Assembly: GCA_029261295.1 (NCBI GenBank)
Contig: JAJDBP010000012.1
Location: forward strand, 1-64,000
DNA length: 64,000 nt
Reading direction: 5' to 3'
DNA from: Nitrospirales bacterium
GTDB taxonomy: Bacteria > Nitrospirota > Nitrospiria > Nitrospirales > UBA8639
Within the stretch, counting starts at the first letter, position 1, and each line of letters starts with the position of its first letter. Shown here piece after piece: positions 53,009-61,191 of the stretch. The position numbers and the translations under genes are program-made. Below the pieces are notes generated by a model. It was not told where the DNA came from and ran no database searches. It was given only the letters and a program-made list of their open reading frames with translations.

Positions 53009-53569
53009 GTGATTTCAACAGCCGATTTTCGAAATGGAGCTCGACTTGAGCTGGATGGGCAACCCTTTCATATTGTGGAGTTTCAGCATGTAAAGCCAGG
53101 GAAAGGCCCGGCGTTTGTCCGGACAAAGCTCAAGGGATATAAAACAGGAAATGTGATTGATCGCACGTTTCGCTCTGGAGAGAAGTTTGAGGAGCCCAAT
53201 TTAGATGAGTGCGAAATGCAATTTCTCTATAGTGGTGGGGATGAGTATTCGTTTATGGATACGTCCAGCTATGAGCAGGTATCATTCTCAAAAAGCCAAT
53301 TGGGGGAAAATGTCGACTTGTTGAAAGAAAATACCCTTGTCCAAGTGTTGCTGTATCATGGTGAGCCCATTTCCGTAGAATTGCCCATATTTATGGAACT
53401 CAAAGTGGTGGAAACTGATCCTGGTATTCGTGGGGACACCGCATCAGGCGGGACGAAGCCTGCCACAGTGGAGACCGGGGCCACCATTAAAGTGCCGCTC
53501 TATCTTGAGTCTGGAGAAATCATTAAAATTGATACCAGAAGCCGGGCTTATGTGGAGCGCGTGCGTTAA
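53009..53569 (+). CDS. efp: Translation elongation factor P
   Basis: A 186-residue, three-domain protein with GTG start. The modifiable Lys32 lies in the loop HVKPGKGPAF; the C-terminus has the signature IKVPLYLESGEIIKIDTRSRAYVERV. EF-P relieves stalling at polyproline stretches. The loop Lys suggests modification by lysylation, but the gene for EpmA is not in the window. Confidence 0.97.
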   Translation: MISTADFRNGARLELDGQPFHIVEFQHVKPGKGPAFVRTKLKGYKTGNVIDRTFRSGEKFEEPNLDECEMQFLYSGGDEYSFMDTSSYEQVSFSKSQLGENVDLLKENTLVQVLLYHGEPISVELPIFMELKVVETDPGIRGDTASGGTKPATVETGATIKVPLYLESGEIIKIDTRSRAYVERVR

Positions 53570-53607
53570 GACTCTCATTCTTAATAGGGTAAGACACATT
53601 AAAAATT

Positions 53608-54066
53608 ATGCCTGATTCATCGCGACGTGAAATTGAAGATCTAGTCGAGCTTCTCAATCGGTATCACCTCACAGAGTTGGAGCTTGAAAAAAAAGGTGTG
53701 CGGATTCGAGTGCGGCGTGACCTTGCTCCCACGGCAACCTCATCTGCTATTGAGGTAGGGAGCACCTCGGAATCTCCCTCTTCTTCGTTATCGCAACAGG
53801 CGTCACCATCTGCGGAAACTTCACATTTTCTCACTATCACCTCCCCCATTGTGGGCACGTTTTATCGAGCCTCGTCTCCGGATGCCGATCCGTACGTCGA
53901 AGAAGGGGCCTTGGTGAAAAAAGGGCAGGTGCTGTGTATTGTCGAGGCCATGAAGCTCATGAATGAAATCGAAGCCGAGGCAGATGGCAAAGTCATCAAA
54001 GTGCTTGTCGACAGTACGACGCCAGTTGAATTTGGCCAACCACTTTTCTTAATTGATCCTCTCTAG
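53608..54066 (+). CDS. accB: Biotin carboxyl carrier protein of acetyl-CoA carboxylase
   Basis: A 152-residue protein with an N-terminal helical part, a Ser/Thr/Pro-rich linker and a C-terminal biotinyl domain; the biotin Lys is in [13 protein letters not shown]. It starts 38 bp after efp and lies 108 bp upstream of accC. Confidence 0.96.
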   Translation: MPDSSRREIEDLVELLNRYHLTELELEKKGVRIRVRRDLAPTATSSAIEVGSTSESPSSSLSQQASPSAETSHFLTITSPIVGTFYRASSPDADPYVEEGALVKKGQVLCIVEAMKLMNEIEAEADGKVIKVLVDSTTPVEFGQPLFLIDPL

Positions 54067-54174
54067 CTTGGCTATGGACGGGTTCTTGTTCTCTGGTGAT
54101 CAGCCCGTACAATTTTCTTTCAATTTTGGCACTGTTCAAAAAACTATGTTTGTTGTGTTCGTTGGGGATGGACT

Positions 54175-55524
54175 GTGTTTAAAAAAATATTAATTGCCAA
54201 TCGTGGAGAAATCGCCCTACGGGTAATCCGTGCTTGCCGGGAATTGGGCATCCGCACGGTGGCAATCCATTCCGAAGTTGATGGCGCCTCCTTACATGTT
54301 CGCTATGCCGACGAACACGTCTGTGTGGGTCCGGCCGAAGGGGGCATGAGTTATCGAAATATTCCCAATGTCTTAAGCGCTGCAGAAATAACCGGGGTTG
54401 ATGCGATCCATCCGGGTTACGGTTTTCTTGCCGAAAATGCGCATTTTGCAGAAGTGTGTGAATCCATTGGGATTACTTTTATCGGACCGTCTTCCGAACA
54501 TATTGCGTTATTAAGTGATAAATCTCAAGCCAGGGCCCATATGAAAAAACATGGGATTCCGGTCTTGCCAGGGAGCGACGGGGAAATTGAAGATCCCAAA
54601 GCTTGTTTGGCCATTGCGAAGAAACTGGGATTTCCCGTTATCGTGAAAGCCTCGGCGGGTGGTGGGGGGCGTGGAATGCGGGTGGTCTGGCATGAAGAAG
54701 ATTTAGAGCAGGCCGTCGATTCAGCGCAATTAGAAGCGCATACGGCCTTTGGCCATGGCGGTGTCTATCTCGAAAAATTCTTTGAAGATCCGCGGCATAT
54801 TGAATTTCAAATCATGGCAGACCAGGATGGCCAAGTCGTCCATTTTCACGAACGCGATTGTTCTGTGCAGCGCCGTTACCAAAAAGTGATCGAAGAATCC
54901 CCCTCACCGGCCTTAGATGAGACTCTACGAAAAAAAATGGGGCAGGTAGCCGTGCAGGTGATGAAATCCGTTAAGTATAGAAATGCTGGGACCGTGGAAT
55001 TTCTCATGGATGATACCGGCAAGTTTTACTTTATGGAGGTCAATACGCGAATTCAAGTGGAACATGCCGTCACCGAGATGGTCACCGGTGTGGATCTCAT
55101 CAAAGAGCAAATTCGGATAGCCGCAGGGCAGCCACTATCGTATCGCCAAAAGGATATACAATTATTGGGGCATGCCATTGAATGTCGTATTAATGCAGAA
55201 GATCCAATCAGATTGACGCCATGTCCGGGAACCATTACAAAGTTTTGTGCACCAGGAGGGCCGGGCATTCGAGTCGATACCGCAATGGATACAACTGGAG
55301 TGGTCTCTCCGTTTTATGACTCGATGATTGCCAAACTGATTAGCTACGGCCGGGATCGAACAGAAGCCTTGGCCAGAATGCGCCGAGCGTTGGATGAGTT
55401 TGTCATTGAAGGAATTTCCTGTAACATTCCGCTTCATCGGCGCATTCTTGATCATCCAGAATTCCAGAAAGGTCCGATCTCTACCAGATTCTTAGACCGA
55501 TTATTGACGTTGCAGTCGGTATGA
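54175..55524 (+). CDS. accC: Biotin carboxylase subunit of acetyl-CoA carboxylase
   Basis: A 449-residue enzyme with GTG start. ATP-grasp fold: FKKILIANRGEIALRVIRACRELG at the start, ASAGGGGRGMRVV (ATP-binding glycine loop), ERDCSVQRRYQKVIEESPSP and FMEVNTRIQVEH. It carboxylates the biotin on AccB in the first step of fatty-acid synthesis. thiE overlaps its stop by 4 bp (ATGA). Confidence 0.97.
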   Translation: MFKKILIANRGEIALRVIRACRELGIRTVAIHSEVDGASLHVRYADEHVCVGPAEGGMSYRNIPNVLSAAEITGVDAIHPGYGFLAENAHFAEVCESIGITFIGPSSEHIALLSDKSQARAHMKKHGIPVLPGSDGEIEDPKACLAIAKKLGFPVIVKASAGGGGRGMRVVWHEEDLEQAVDSAQLEAHTAFGHGGVYLEKFFEDPRHIEFQIMADQDGQVVHFHERDCSVQRRYQKVIEESPSPALDETLRKKMGQVAVQVMKSVKYRNAGTVEFLMDDTGKFYFMEVNTRIQVEHAVTEMVTGVDLIKEQIRIAAGQPLSYRQKDIQLLGHAIECRINAEDPIRLTPCPGTITKFCAPGGPGIRVDTAMDTTGVVSPFYDSMIAKLISYGRDRTEALARMRRALDEFVIEGISCNIPLHRRILDHPEFQKGPISTRFLDRLLTLQSV

Positions 55525-56183
55525 CTTCTCTCCAAACTTCCCGTCTTCCTCGACATTCACATCTCAACGGGTTGTATCTCATTGCGGACGAACGTTGGAC
55601 CTCTAGTTGCTCATTGCCAGAAGTGGTACAGGAAGCTGGACGGGTAGGGGTTAAGCTCGTGCAATACCGCAATAAAACAGGGTCCATGCAACAGGCTCAT
55701 GCTGTTGGGTGTGAACTGCGGACGATGGCTAAAAAATGGGGAATGCTATTTATTGTGAATGATCGCTGCGATTTAGCAATGGCCGTTGAAGCTGATGGCG
55801 TTCACCTTGGCCAAACAGACCTTCCAGTTGCCCTTGCCCGCAACTTGGTGGGTCCAGATATGCTGATTGGCCTATCCACGCACAATGCCGAACAGGTTCA
55901 AGCGGCCACGAATGAGGATGTTGATTACCTAGGATTTGGGCCAATCTTTCCGACAGACACAAAGTTGAATCATGATCCCGTGGTGGGCCTTCAGGGACTT
56001 AAGGATATTCGTGCTCTGACGTCACTTCCAATTTTTGCTATTGGAGGAATAGTGCCTGAATCGGTAAGCCAACTATGCCAGGCCGGAGCTAATGGAGTCG
56101 CAGTCGCATCGGGAATCCTCGCGGCTTCAGATCGCCCACAGGCCTTTAAGCAGTTTCTTGCTCCGTTTCACTTAAGCACCTAA
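55521..56183 (+). CDS. thiE: Thiamine-phosphate synthase
   Basis: A 220-residue TIM-barrel enzyme: VQYRNK, FIVNDRCDLAMAVEADGVHLGQTDLP, LIGLSTHN, YLGFGPIFPTDTK and FAIGGI. It joins the pyrimidine and thiazole parts of thiamine. Start by ATGA coupling with accC. No TPP riboswitch sits before it. Its last 38 bp overlap the convergent bioD gene. Confidence 0.93.
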   Translation: MTSLQTSRLPRHSHLNGLYLIADERWTSSCSLPEVVQEAGRVGVKLVQYRNKTGSMQQAHAVGCELRTMAKKWGMLFIVNDRCDLAMAVEADGVHLGQTDLPVALARNLVGPDMLIGLSTHNAEQVQAATNEDVDYLGFGPIFPTDTKLNHDPVVGLQGLKDIRALTSLPIFAIGGIVPESVSQLCQAGANGVAVASGILAASDRPQAFKQFLAPFHLST

Positions 56184-56889
56184 CAAGCCGCTGTATTTCA
56201 GGATTCTCTGCTACCTGTGTGATGCCTTTCAGCCAGTGTGTTTTTAGCTCTGGGAGAAAGACTATCGGACCGAAGACCGAAACTGACGATTCTTCCCGAA
56301 TGAGTTCAATCGTGGATTCCTGTTGTTCTTGAATCATAGCGGTGCGGTTCTGTGAATGCGGTTCATTGAAAACGATACCGCAGATCTGAATTCCTGCTTG
56401 TTGTAGTGCTCTCACTGTGAGTAGACAATGGTTGACGCCTCCTAAGTTGGTGCTTCCTACGATCAAACAGGGAATGTTGAGAGACGTGATTAAGTCTCGC
56501 ATCGTGCAGTGAGGTGCAATGGGAGTAAAGATTCCTCCTGCGCCCTCAATCAGCAGACATGAATACAGTTGCCGGAGTTCACCCACATGAGAATGAATAC
56601 GGGACGGGTCAATCGTGGTACCTATTTTTCGAGAAGCGGCCAATGGGGCAAGAGGCTTGGAAAGTGCATAGAGACAGACAGAGTCGAAGGATGGGGGAGG
56701 CGTGAGAAGGTTTCGTAACCGCTCACTATCCGAATCTGTACGCGTTGTAACGTCGACCCCGGTCTCAATGGGTTTCAGGACACCCACGGCATGGCCTTGT
56801 TGTTTTAGAGCTAGAAGCAAGGCAGCAGTAATGGTTGTTTTTCCCACACCGGTATCGGTTCCTGTAATAAAAATTGATGGACAGGGCAT
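56146..56889 (-). CDS. bioD: Dethiobiotin synthetase
   Basis: A 247-residue protein with the P-loop ITGTDTGVGKTTITAALL, the substrate-binding VLKPIETGV and LLIEGAGGIFTP. It closes the ureido ring in the next-to-last biotin step. The other bio genes are not in the window. It lies 43 bp downstream of the SDR gene on the same strand. Confidence 0.95.
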   Translation of the reverse strand: MPCPSIFITGTDTGVGKTTITAALLLALKQQGHAVGVLKPIETGVDVTTRTDSDSERLRNLLTPPPSFDSVCLYALSKPLAPLAASRKIGTTIDPSRIHSHVGELRQLYSCLLIEGAGGIFTPIAPHCTMRDLITSLNIPCLIVGSTNLGGVNHCLLTVRALQQAGIQICGIVFNEPHSQNRTAMIQEQQESTIELIREESSVSVFGPIVFLPELKTHWLKGITQVAENPEIQRLVRCLSETEQETA

Positions 56890-56932
56890 GGCAGAGCGTA
56901 CCTTATTTTGGGAACTGAGTTGATGAAAAAAA

Positions 56933-57730
56933 TTACCAAATACGGTTATCTACATTCCAAATTTGTCCTGAAATATCTTTCATCGAAGCTAAATGAATGA
57001 CGGTTGACGCCACCAGCTCTAAGGCAGGTGTTCGATTGAGAAGGTGCGTCTGATGAGTCAATGCTGAATTGATTCCAGTCGCTGATAAGGGCGAAGAATG
57101 CCAGCCTGGGAAAATGGCATTCACCCGGATGTTCCAGTCCCCCCATTCACGGGCAGTGGTTTGCATCAATCCCAATAACCCGGCTTTGGAGGCCGCATAC
57201 GCAGCCTGCCCAGCCATGCCGTGCTCGCCTGAAAGTGAGCCAACGAGAATGACGGCCCCATCTCGTTGGCTTTCAAAGATGGGTGCTGCTTCTTTTAACA
57301 CATGAAACGCTCCCGTGAGATTGGTGTGAATGGTGTGGTCCCAGACATCAGAAGTCGTTTTGACTAAGAGTGCTGAAGGTGCAATACCAACCGCCCAGAC
57401 CAAAAGAGTGAGAGATCCATGGTCTTGGACAAAAGAATGTAAAATTTCAGTAATGTGTTTTGGGTCATTTACATCACTTTGGTAAAGACGGGCCTTCGCA
57501 CCTAGGCCTTTGATTATGGAAGCCGTTTCTTCAGCAACTTCACGGTTATGGTGATAATGGATTCCTACCGACCATCCCTGGCGCCCACATTCAGTGGCAA
57601 TTGCCTGACCAATGATGCCGGACCCTCCAAATACTAATATGTTTGGAAGTGTCTCTTTTTCCCTCTTGGTATTTTCTGAACGAACCATACCTGTCATTTT
57701 CTTTAAATGAAGTGATGTAACACAAGTCAT
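56933..57730 (-). CDS. Short-chain dehydrogenase/reductase, FabG-like
   Basis: A protein of up to 265 residues (an internal Met at residue 12 or 15 is an alternative start). Rossmann motif VFGGSGIIGQAIA, catalytic Ser in LVGSLSGEHG and YxxxK in AYAASKAGLLG. Directly upstream of bioD, so it may serve pimeloyl or fatty-acyl precursor formation, for which FabG-like enzymes are needed in biotin synthesis; this is inference. Confidence 0.85.
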   Translation of the reverse strand: MTCVTSLHLKKMTGMVRSENTKREKETLPNILVFGGSGIIGQAIATECGRQGWSVGIHYHHNREVAEETASIIKGLGAKARLYQSDVNDPKHITEILHSFVQDHGSLTLLVWAVGIAPSALLVKTTSDVWDHTIHTNLTGAFHVLKEAAPIFESQRDGAVILVGSLSGEHGMAGQAAYAASKAGLLGLMQTTAREWGDWNIRVNAIFPGWHSSPLSATGINSALTHQTHLLNRTPALELVASTVIHLASMKDISGQIWNVDNRIW

Positions 57731-57778
57731 TTTTCCTTCAGTAAAATTTTCGGTAAACTTGCTGGGTTTGAAGACGCT

Positions 57779-58636
57779 ATGATACGTTCTATAGTGTCAG
57801 ACATGATGAAATTTTCCCTACTTCCCACATCCAATTGCCTAATTTATCGGCTCTTTCTTTTTGAAGTTTTGTGGATTGCTTTGACTTTTCCGGCTTATGC
57901 GGCCGATCCCTCTTCGGTTCTTATTGAGAATGTCCATGAATATTTCCCTGATCATGTTGGGAATGAATGGGTCTATGGTGGCACGATGAATGAGGGGGGG
58001 ATGGTTCAGATTGCTGAGAAGAACACACAGTTTACCAATGTGTCCAAAGTCATGGGAGAAGAGACTATCGAAGGGTTAAAGGTGGCGGTTTTCCATGATA
58101 CGAATCCAGGGAATCAAGGACCTTCGGATAGTTATTATCGCCGTGATGCGGCCGGAATTCGATATTACGGTTCCAAGCCTGGCACGACCCTGGAACGTCA
58201 ATTGGTGCCTTACCAGATAGTCCGGTTCCCCTTAGAAATACCTAGCTCGTTTCATCAATTTCATCGAAAAGGGCTGAAACTCGGTATGGATATTGATCGA
58301 GATGGGGAGTCTGAAAAGGTTGATATTGTGGCCATCTCATCAGCTCTGGGATTGGAGAGAGTGAGTGTTCCTTCAGGAACGTATTCTAAGGCGATTCGGT
58401 TAGAAGCCAAAATGACAATGCATGTGCATTTAACCGGGAGTGGGAAGACGATTCAGGGGACGGATACCATGACGGTGTGGTTCGGGCGTGGGGTAGGGCT
58501 TCTTAAGTATATTGAACGTCAAACCATTCCGTCGTTTCGAAGCGAAAATGAACGTGTCATTGAAGTCACCGAAGTTTTGGAAAAGGTCACCCTGGCGACT
58601 GACGTGGCAGTATTGCCTAAGTATCATTCTCCTTAA
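57779..58636 (+). CDS. Exported protein of unknown function
   Basis: A 285-residue protein with a signal peptide (FEVLWIALTFPAYAADP) after a longer N-terminus; the start may be one of the Met residues at 9 or 10. The mature part starts YFPDHVGNEWVYGG and continues with beta-rich sequence, ending in TMTVWFGRGVGLLKYIE, which resembles periplasmic proteins that report total carbohydrate or lipid handling. No named family is certain. Confidence 0.7.
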   Translation: MIRSIVSDMMKFSLLPTSNCLIYRLFLFEVLWIALTFPAYAADPSSVLIENVHEYFPDHVGNEWVYGGTMNEGGMVQIAEKNTQFTNVSKVMGEETIEGLKVAVFHDTNPGNQGPSDSYYRRDAAGIRYYGSKPGTTLERQLVPYQIVRFPLEIPSSFHQFHRKGLKLGMDIDRDGESEKVDIVAISSALGLERVSVPSGTYSKAIRLEAKMTMHVHLTGSGKTIQGTDTMTVWFGRGVGLLKYIERQTIPSFRSENERVIEVTEVLEKVTLATDVAVLPKYHSP

Positions 58637-58815
58637 CCTCATTTTCTTTTCCTGAAGACTCTCTCTTCAACTGCTCTTGATGAAAGTGGTATCTCTAAAC
58701 TTTCCTGCCGATTAACCCATCTTTTGGTTTCCTCAGGAATGAGTTCTTTGTCGCCTGGTTTCTTTGCTCAGGAGCAGAGAATCTTAAAATTCCAACTAAA
58801 ATGCATCGGGTGAAA

Positions 58816-59970
58816 TTAGTTTACACAGTGAGAGAGTCGTTGCCCCGAAATACTGCCGTGCGGTCCAAGGGAGTTGGTGAAGGTTCCTTCTAGTCGGGTA
58901 TCACGATTACTGAGTAAGAGGCTATCTTCCTGAATGCCTTGCGGAAACGTCCATTTGAGATAGACTGTGTCTCCGTGAATCAGAATAGTGGTTGGTTGAA
59001 CTTGAGCGACGGGGGCAAGTCCTGGAGGGTTGAACGTCATCGTGGTTTTATGATCACCATGGTTTTGGTGATTATGGATAATCCATTTCCATTTGCCACA
59101 AAGTCTCATCTTCGCCTGGTTGGTCTGCTCATCTTGGTGCCATTGTTGTATGTGATACCAAGACTCCCATGCAACAGTATAGGCTTGAGCTTCAACTTCA
59201 AGAGCTTGAGTTAATAGATAGGCATGAAAGATGGGGAGGAGTTTTTCTGTCATATATTGTTGGACGTAGGACTGTTTTTGAGAAGCAGGGATAGGCGGTT
59301 TGTCCTGTTGATCTTTTTGCTGCCAATATTCGTATAGTTTTCCCTTGAGGGCTTTTAACTCACCATTGTTCAAAAGATTTGTCCATGAGAGGCTATCCAT
59401 TGTTGAATGAGAGTGGTCGTGGAAGGAGACAAATTGGGCATAATCATTTTGCACTGGAAGAGGTGGGAGTTCTTTTGAAAGTGTTTTCGATAGCTGAACA
59501 AGGAAATCCAGAAGACTCTTAAAATTTTTGAGTGAAGATTTGGAAATGATCCATTCCTTTTGTGTGTCTGTTTGAAGATTCGGTGAAAATGCTTGCGTAT
59601 TCATAGGACCATCAGACATCTCGCGAAGTTTCTGGATATTTGCAATGGTGGCCATGGCTGCCCAAAAGGTGGTGATAGTGCCTTGTATTTCTGCGGGAAC
59701 GGGATTTGAGATACGTTGTTTCCGTGATGGTTTTCGTCGGGTTGGAGAATGCCGTGCTGGATGCAACTTGGGGATGAAGCTTTCATTGAATTGTAACGCT
59801 TCTTGATCAGAGGAAAGCGTTACGATTTTCTCGTAATGGTTCTTTAAGATTATTCCTGGATCCTGGAAGTCAGTGTTGTGGGCACTACCTAAGGAAAGAG
59901 CCCCCAGTCCCCAGAGGAAGACAGCTGTAGCAGAGACAGTGAGCCACTTCCATGAATTTGGGAGTGACAT
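58816..59970 (-). CDS. Exported protein of unknown function
   Basis: A 384-residue protein with an N-terminal hydrophobic segment (WLTVSATAVFLWGLGALSLGSA), a mostly helical middle part rich in Gln and Lys, and a C-terminal beta-rich part (CGKWKWIIHNHQNHGDHKTTMTFNPPG, VYLKWTFPQG, GHGSISGQRL) that looks like a small ligand-binding barrel. No family recognised. Confidence 0.65.
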   Translation of the reverse strand: MSLPNSWKWLTVSATAVFLWGLGALSLGSAHNTDFQDPGIILKNHYEKIVTLSSDQEALQFNESFIPKLHPARHSPTRRKPSRKQRISNPVPAEIQGTITTFWAAMATIANIQKLREMSDGPMNTQAFSPNLQTDTQKEWIISKSSLKNFKSLLDFLVQLSKTLSKELPPLPVQNDYAQFVSFHDHSHSTMDSLSWTNLLNNGELKALKGKLYEYWQQKDQQDKPPIPASQKQSYVQQYMTEKLLPIFHAYLLTQALEVEAQAYTVAWESWYHIQQWHQDEQTNQAKMRLCGKWKWIIHNHQNHGDHKTTMTFNPPGLAPVAQVQPTTILIHGDTVYLKWTFPQGIQEDSLLLSNRDTRLEGTFTNSLGPHGSISGQRLSHCVN

Positions 59971-60044
59971 GAGATTTCCGGGTAGGCCGATGGGGAAAAG
60001 GAATCCTTTTGAAGAAATTTGTTATTTTTCCAAGACGAGATGAC

Positions 60045-60863
60045 TTAGGCTTTTTTTATCAGATTTTCCATGAAGTCCAACCCTTTTTGGATGGCTGTTT
60101 CCATATCAGCTACTCGATGATTCGGTGAGTTGGGATACCAGAATCCAGGGGACGCGTCGGCATAGGTCTGTAGCTCAACAGTTTTCCCAGCTTCTTTGGC
60201 TGTGTGACAAAAGTGGTCGAGTTCTTCTGCAGAGGATTGTGGGGTTTGTCCGGCCTGTTGCAACAGTAAAGGACAGTAGAGACCCTGAGCTGTTTCTGTG
60301 CCAGCGGGGAGCGTTCCTCCTATCGCGACGGCTGCTTGGAGTCGACGACGATGTGCCGCTACTTTAATCGCCAATGTTCCGCCCATCCCAAAGCCAACGA
60401 CACCATGTCCATTGCGCACCGTTCGTTCCAGGAGGGTATCTTCTGCAATGTTGGTATTGAGATATTCAAAGCAGGCATTGATGTCCTGAAGGGCTTGCTG
60501 CTCGTTGAGTTTTTCCATCAAAGCTTCAGCCACTTCTGCATTCGCTGTGACCATTCCTCCCATACGGCCATAGAGGTTCGGAATCATCACGATATACCCA
60601 TGGCAAGCCAGTCCCTTAGCTAACTCTTGTATGGAGGCTGTCAGGCCCCATTGATCATGTAAGAGCACCAGGGCAGGAAGAATTTTCCCGGTTATCTGGG
60701 GCGCATATTGAATTCCTTCAACCTGAGGGACTTTATGCATTCGCGTTTCAGCATAAGGGTCGACCATCATATCTTTATGGGTTTCAAAAATCCCTGTGCT
60801 ATTAAATCTCATGAGCGTATAGCCGATTTGATCAATGGAATAGGCTGTTTCTTTTTGAGTCAT
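60045..60863 (-). CDS. Dienelactone hydrolase-family protein lacking the usual triad
   Basis: A 272-residue alpha/beta-hydrolase of the dienelactone hydrolase family: VLLHDQWGL, HGYIVMIPNLYGR and VVGFGMGGTLAI. At the nucleophile elbow, where Cys or Ser stands in active members (GFCxGG), there is Gly159. The Asp position (AGQTPQS) and the His position (YADASPGF in place of a GHGF-type segment) also lack their residues. It is probably not a hydrolase of the usual type. It is a single gene with ATG at 60863. Confidence 0.85.
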   Translation of the reverse strand: MTQKETAYSIDQIGYTLMRFNSTGIFETHKDMMVDPYAETRMHKVPQVEGIQYAPQITGKILPALVLLHDQWGLTASIQELAKGLACHGYIVMIPNLYGRMGGMVTANAEVAEALMEKLNEQQALQDINACFEYLNTNIAEDTLLERTVRNGHGVVGFGMGGTLAIKVAAHRRRLQAAVAIGGTLPAGTETAQGLYCPLLLQQAGQTPQSSAEELDHFCHTAKEAGKTVELQTYADASPGFWYPNSPNHRVADMETAIQKGLDFMENLIKKA

Positions 60864-61140
60864 GTGGGCTACCTTTTGAAAAATTTAAATATCGGTGTAG
60901 AATAAAAACATTTGAATTTATTCAAGAAAAATGTGAAAAGACTATATCGGTGAAATCTTAATGCTGTCAATTGACTGGACTTAACCTCATTTTTGAAGGT
61001 TGCTATTTTCATTTTTCTCTTCTGAGGACCATCTAGATTATTGTGATGCAGGATTTTAATCCGACTGGAGCCCCTAGTTTTAAGACTTCGACTCTGCCAA
61101 GATATAATAATTACTTAAGGAAACTTAATGGGAATTTAAA
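60864..61140. other. AT-rich intergenic region before the PrsT-like gene
   Basis: About 280 bp with no ORF, between divergently transcribed genes; it should hold two promoters. A possible sigma-54 site follows at 61141. Confidence 0.5.
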
Positions 61141-61155
61141 GGCCAATCTCTTGCA
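61141..61155 (+). promoter_or_regulatory. Possible sigma-54 (-24/-12) promoter
   Basis: GGCCAATCTCTTGCA has GG and GC exactly 12 bp apart and the TTGC element of the -12 box. It is 37 bp upstream of the PrsT-like start. PEP-CTERM genes are known to be controlled by sigma-54 with PrsK/PrsR, which makes the match relevant. The -24 side (AGGCC) is weaker. Confidence 0.45.
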
Positions 61156-61191
61156 AATTACAATAAAATATTCAGGGAAGGGAGTTTTTAT

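Noticed and set aside
54066-55521. TPP riboswitch controlling thiE
   Set aside because: thiE starts inside the stop of accC; no thi-box-like leader is seen there.
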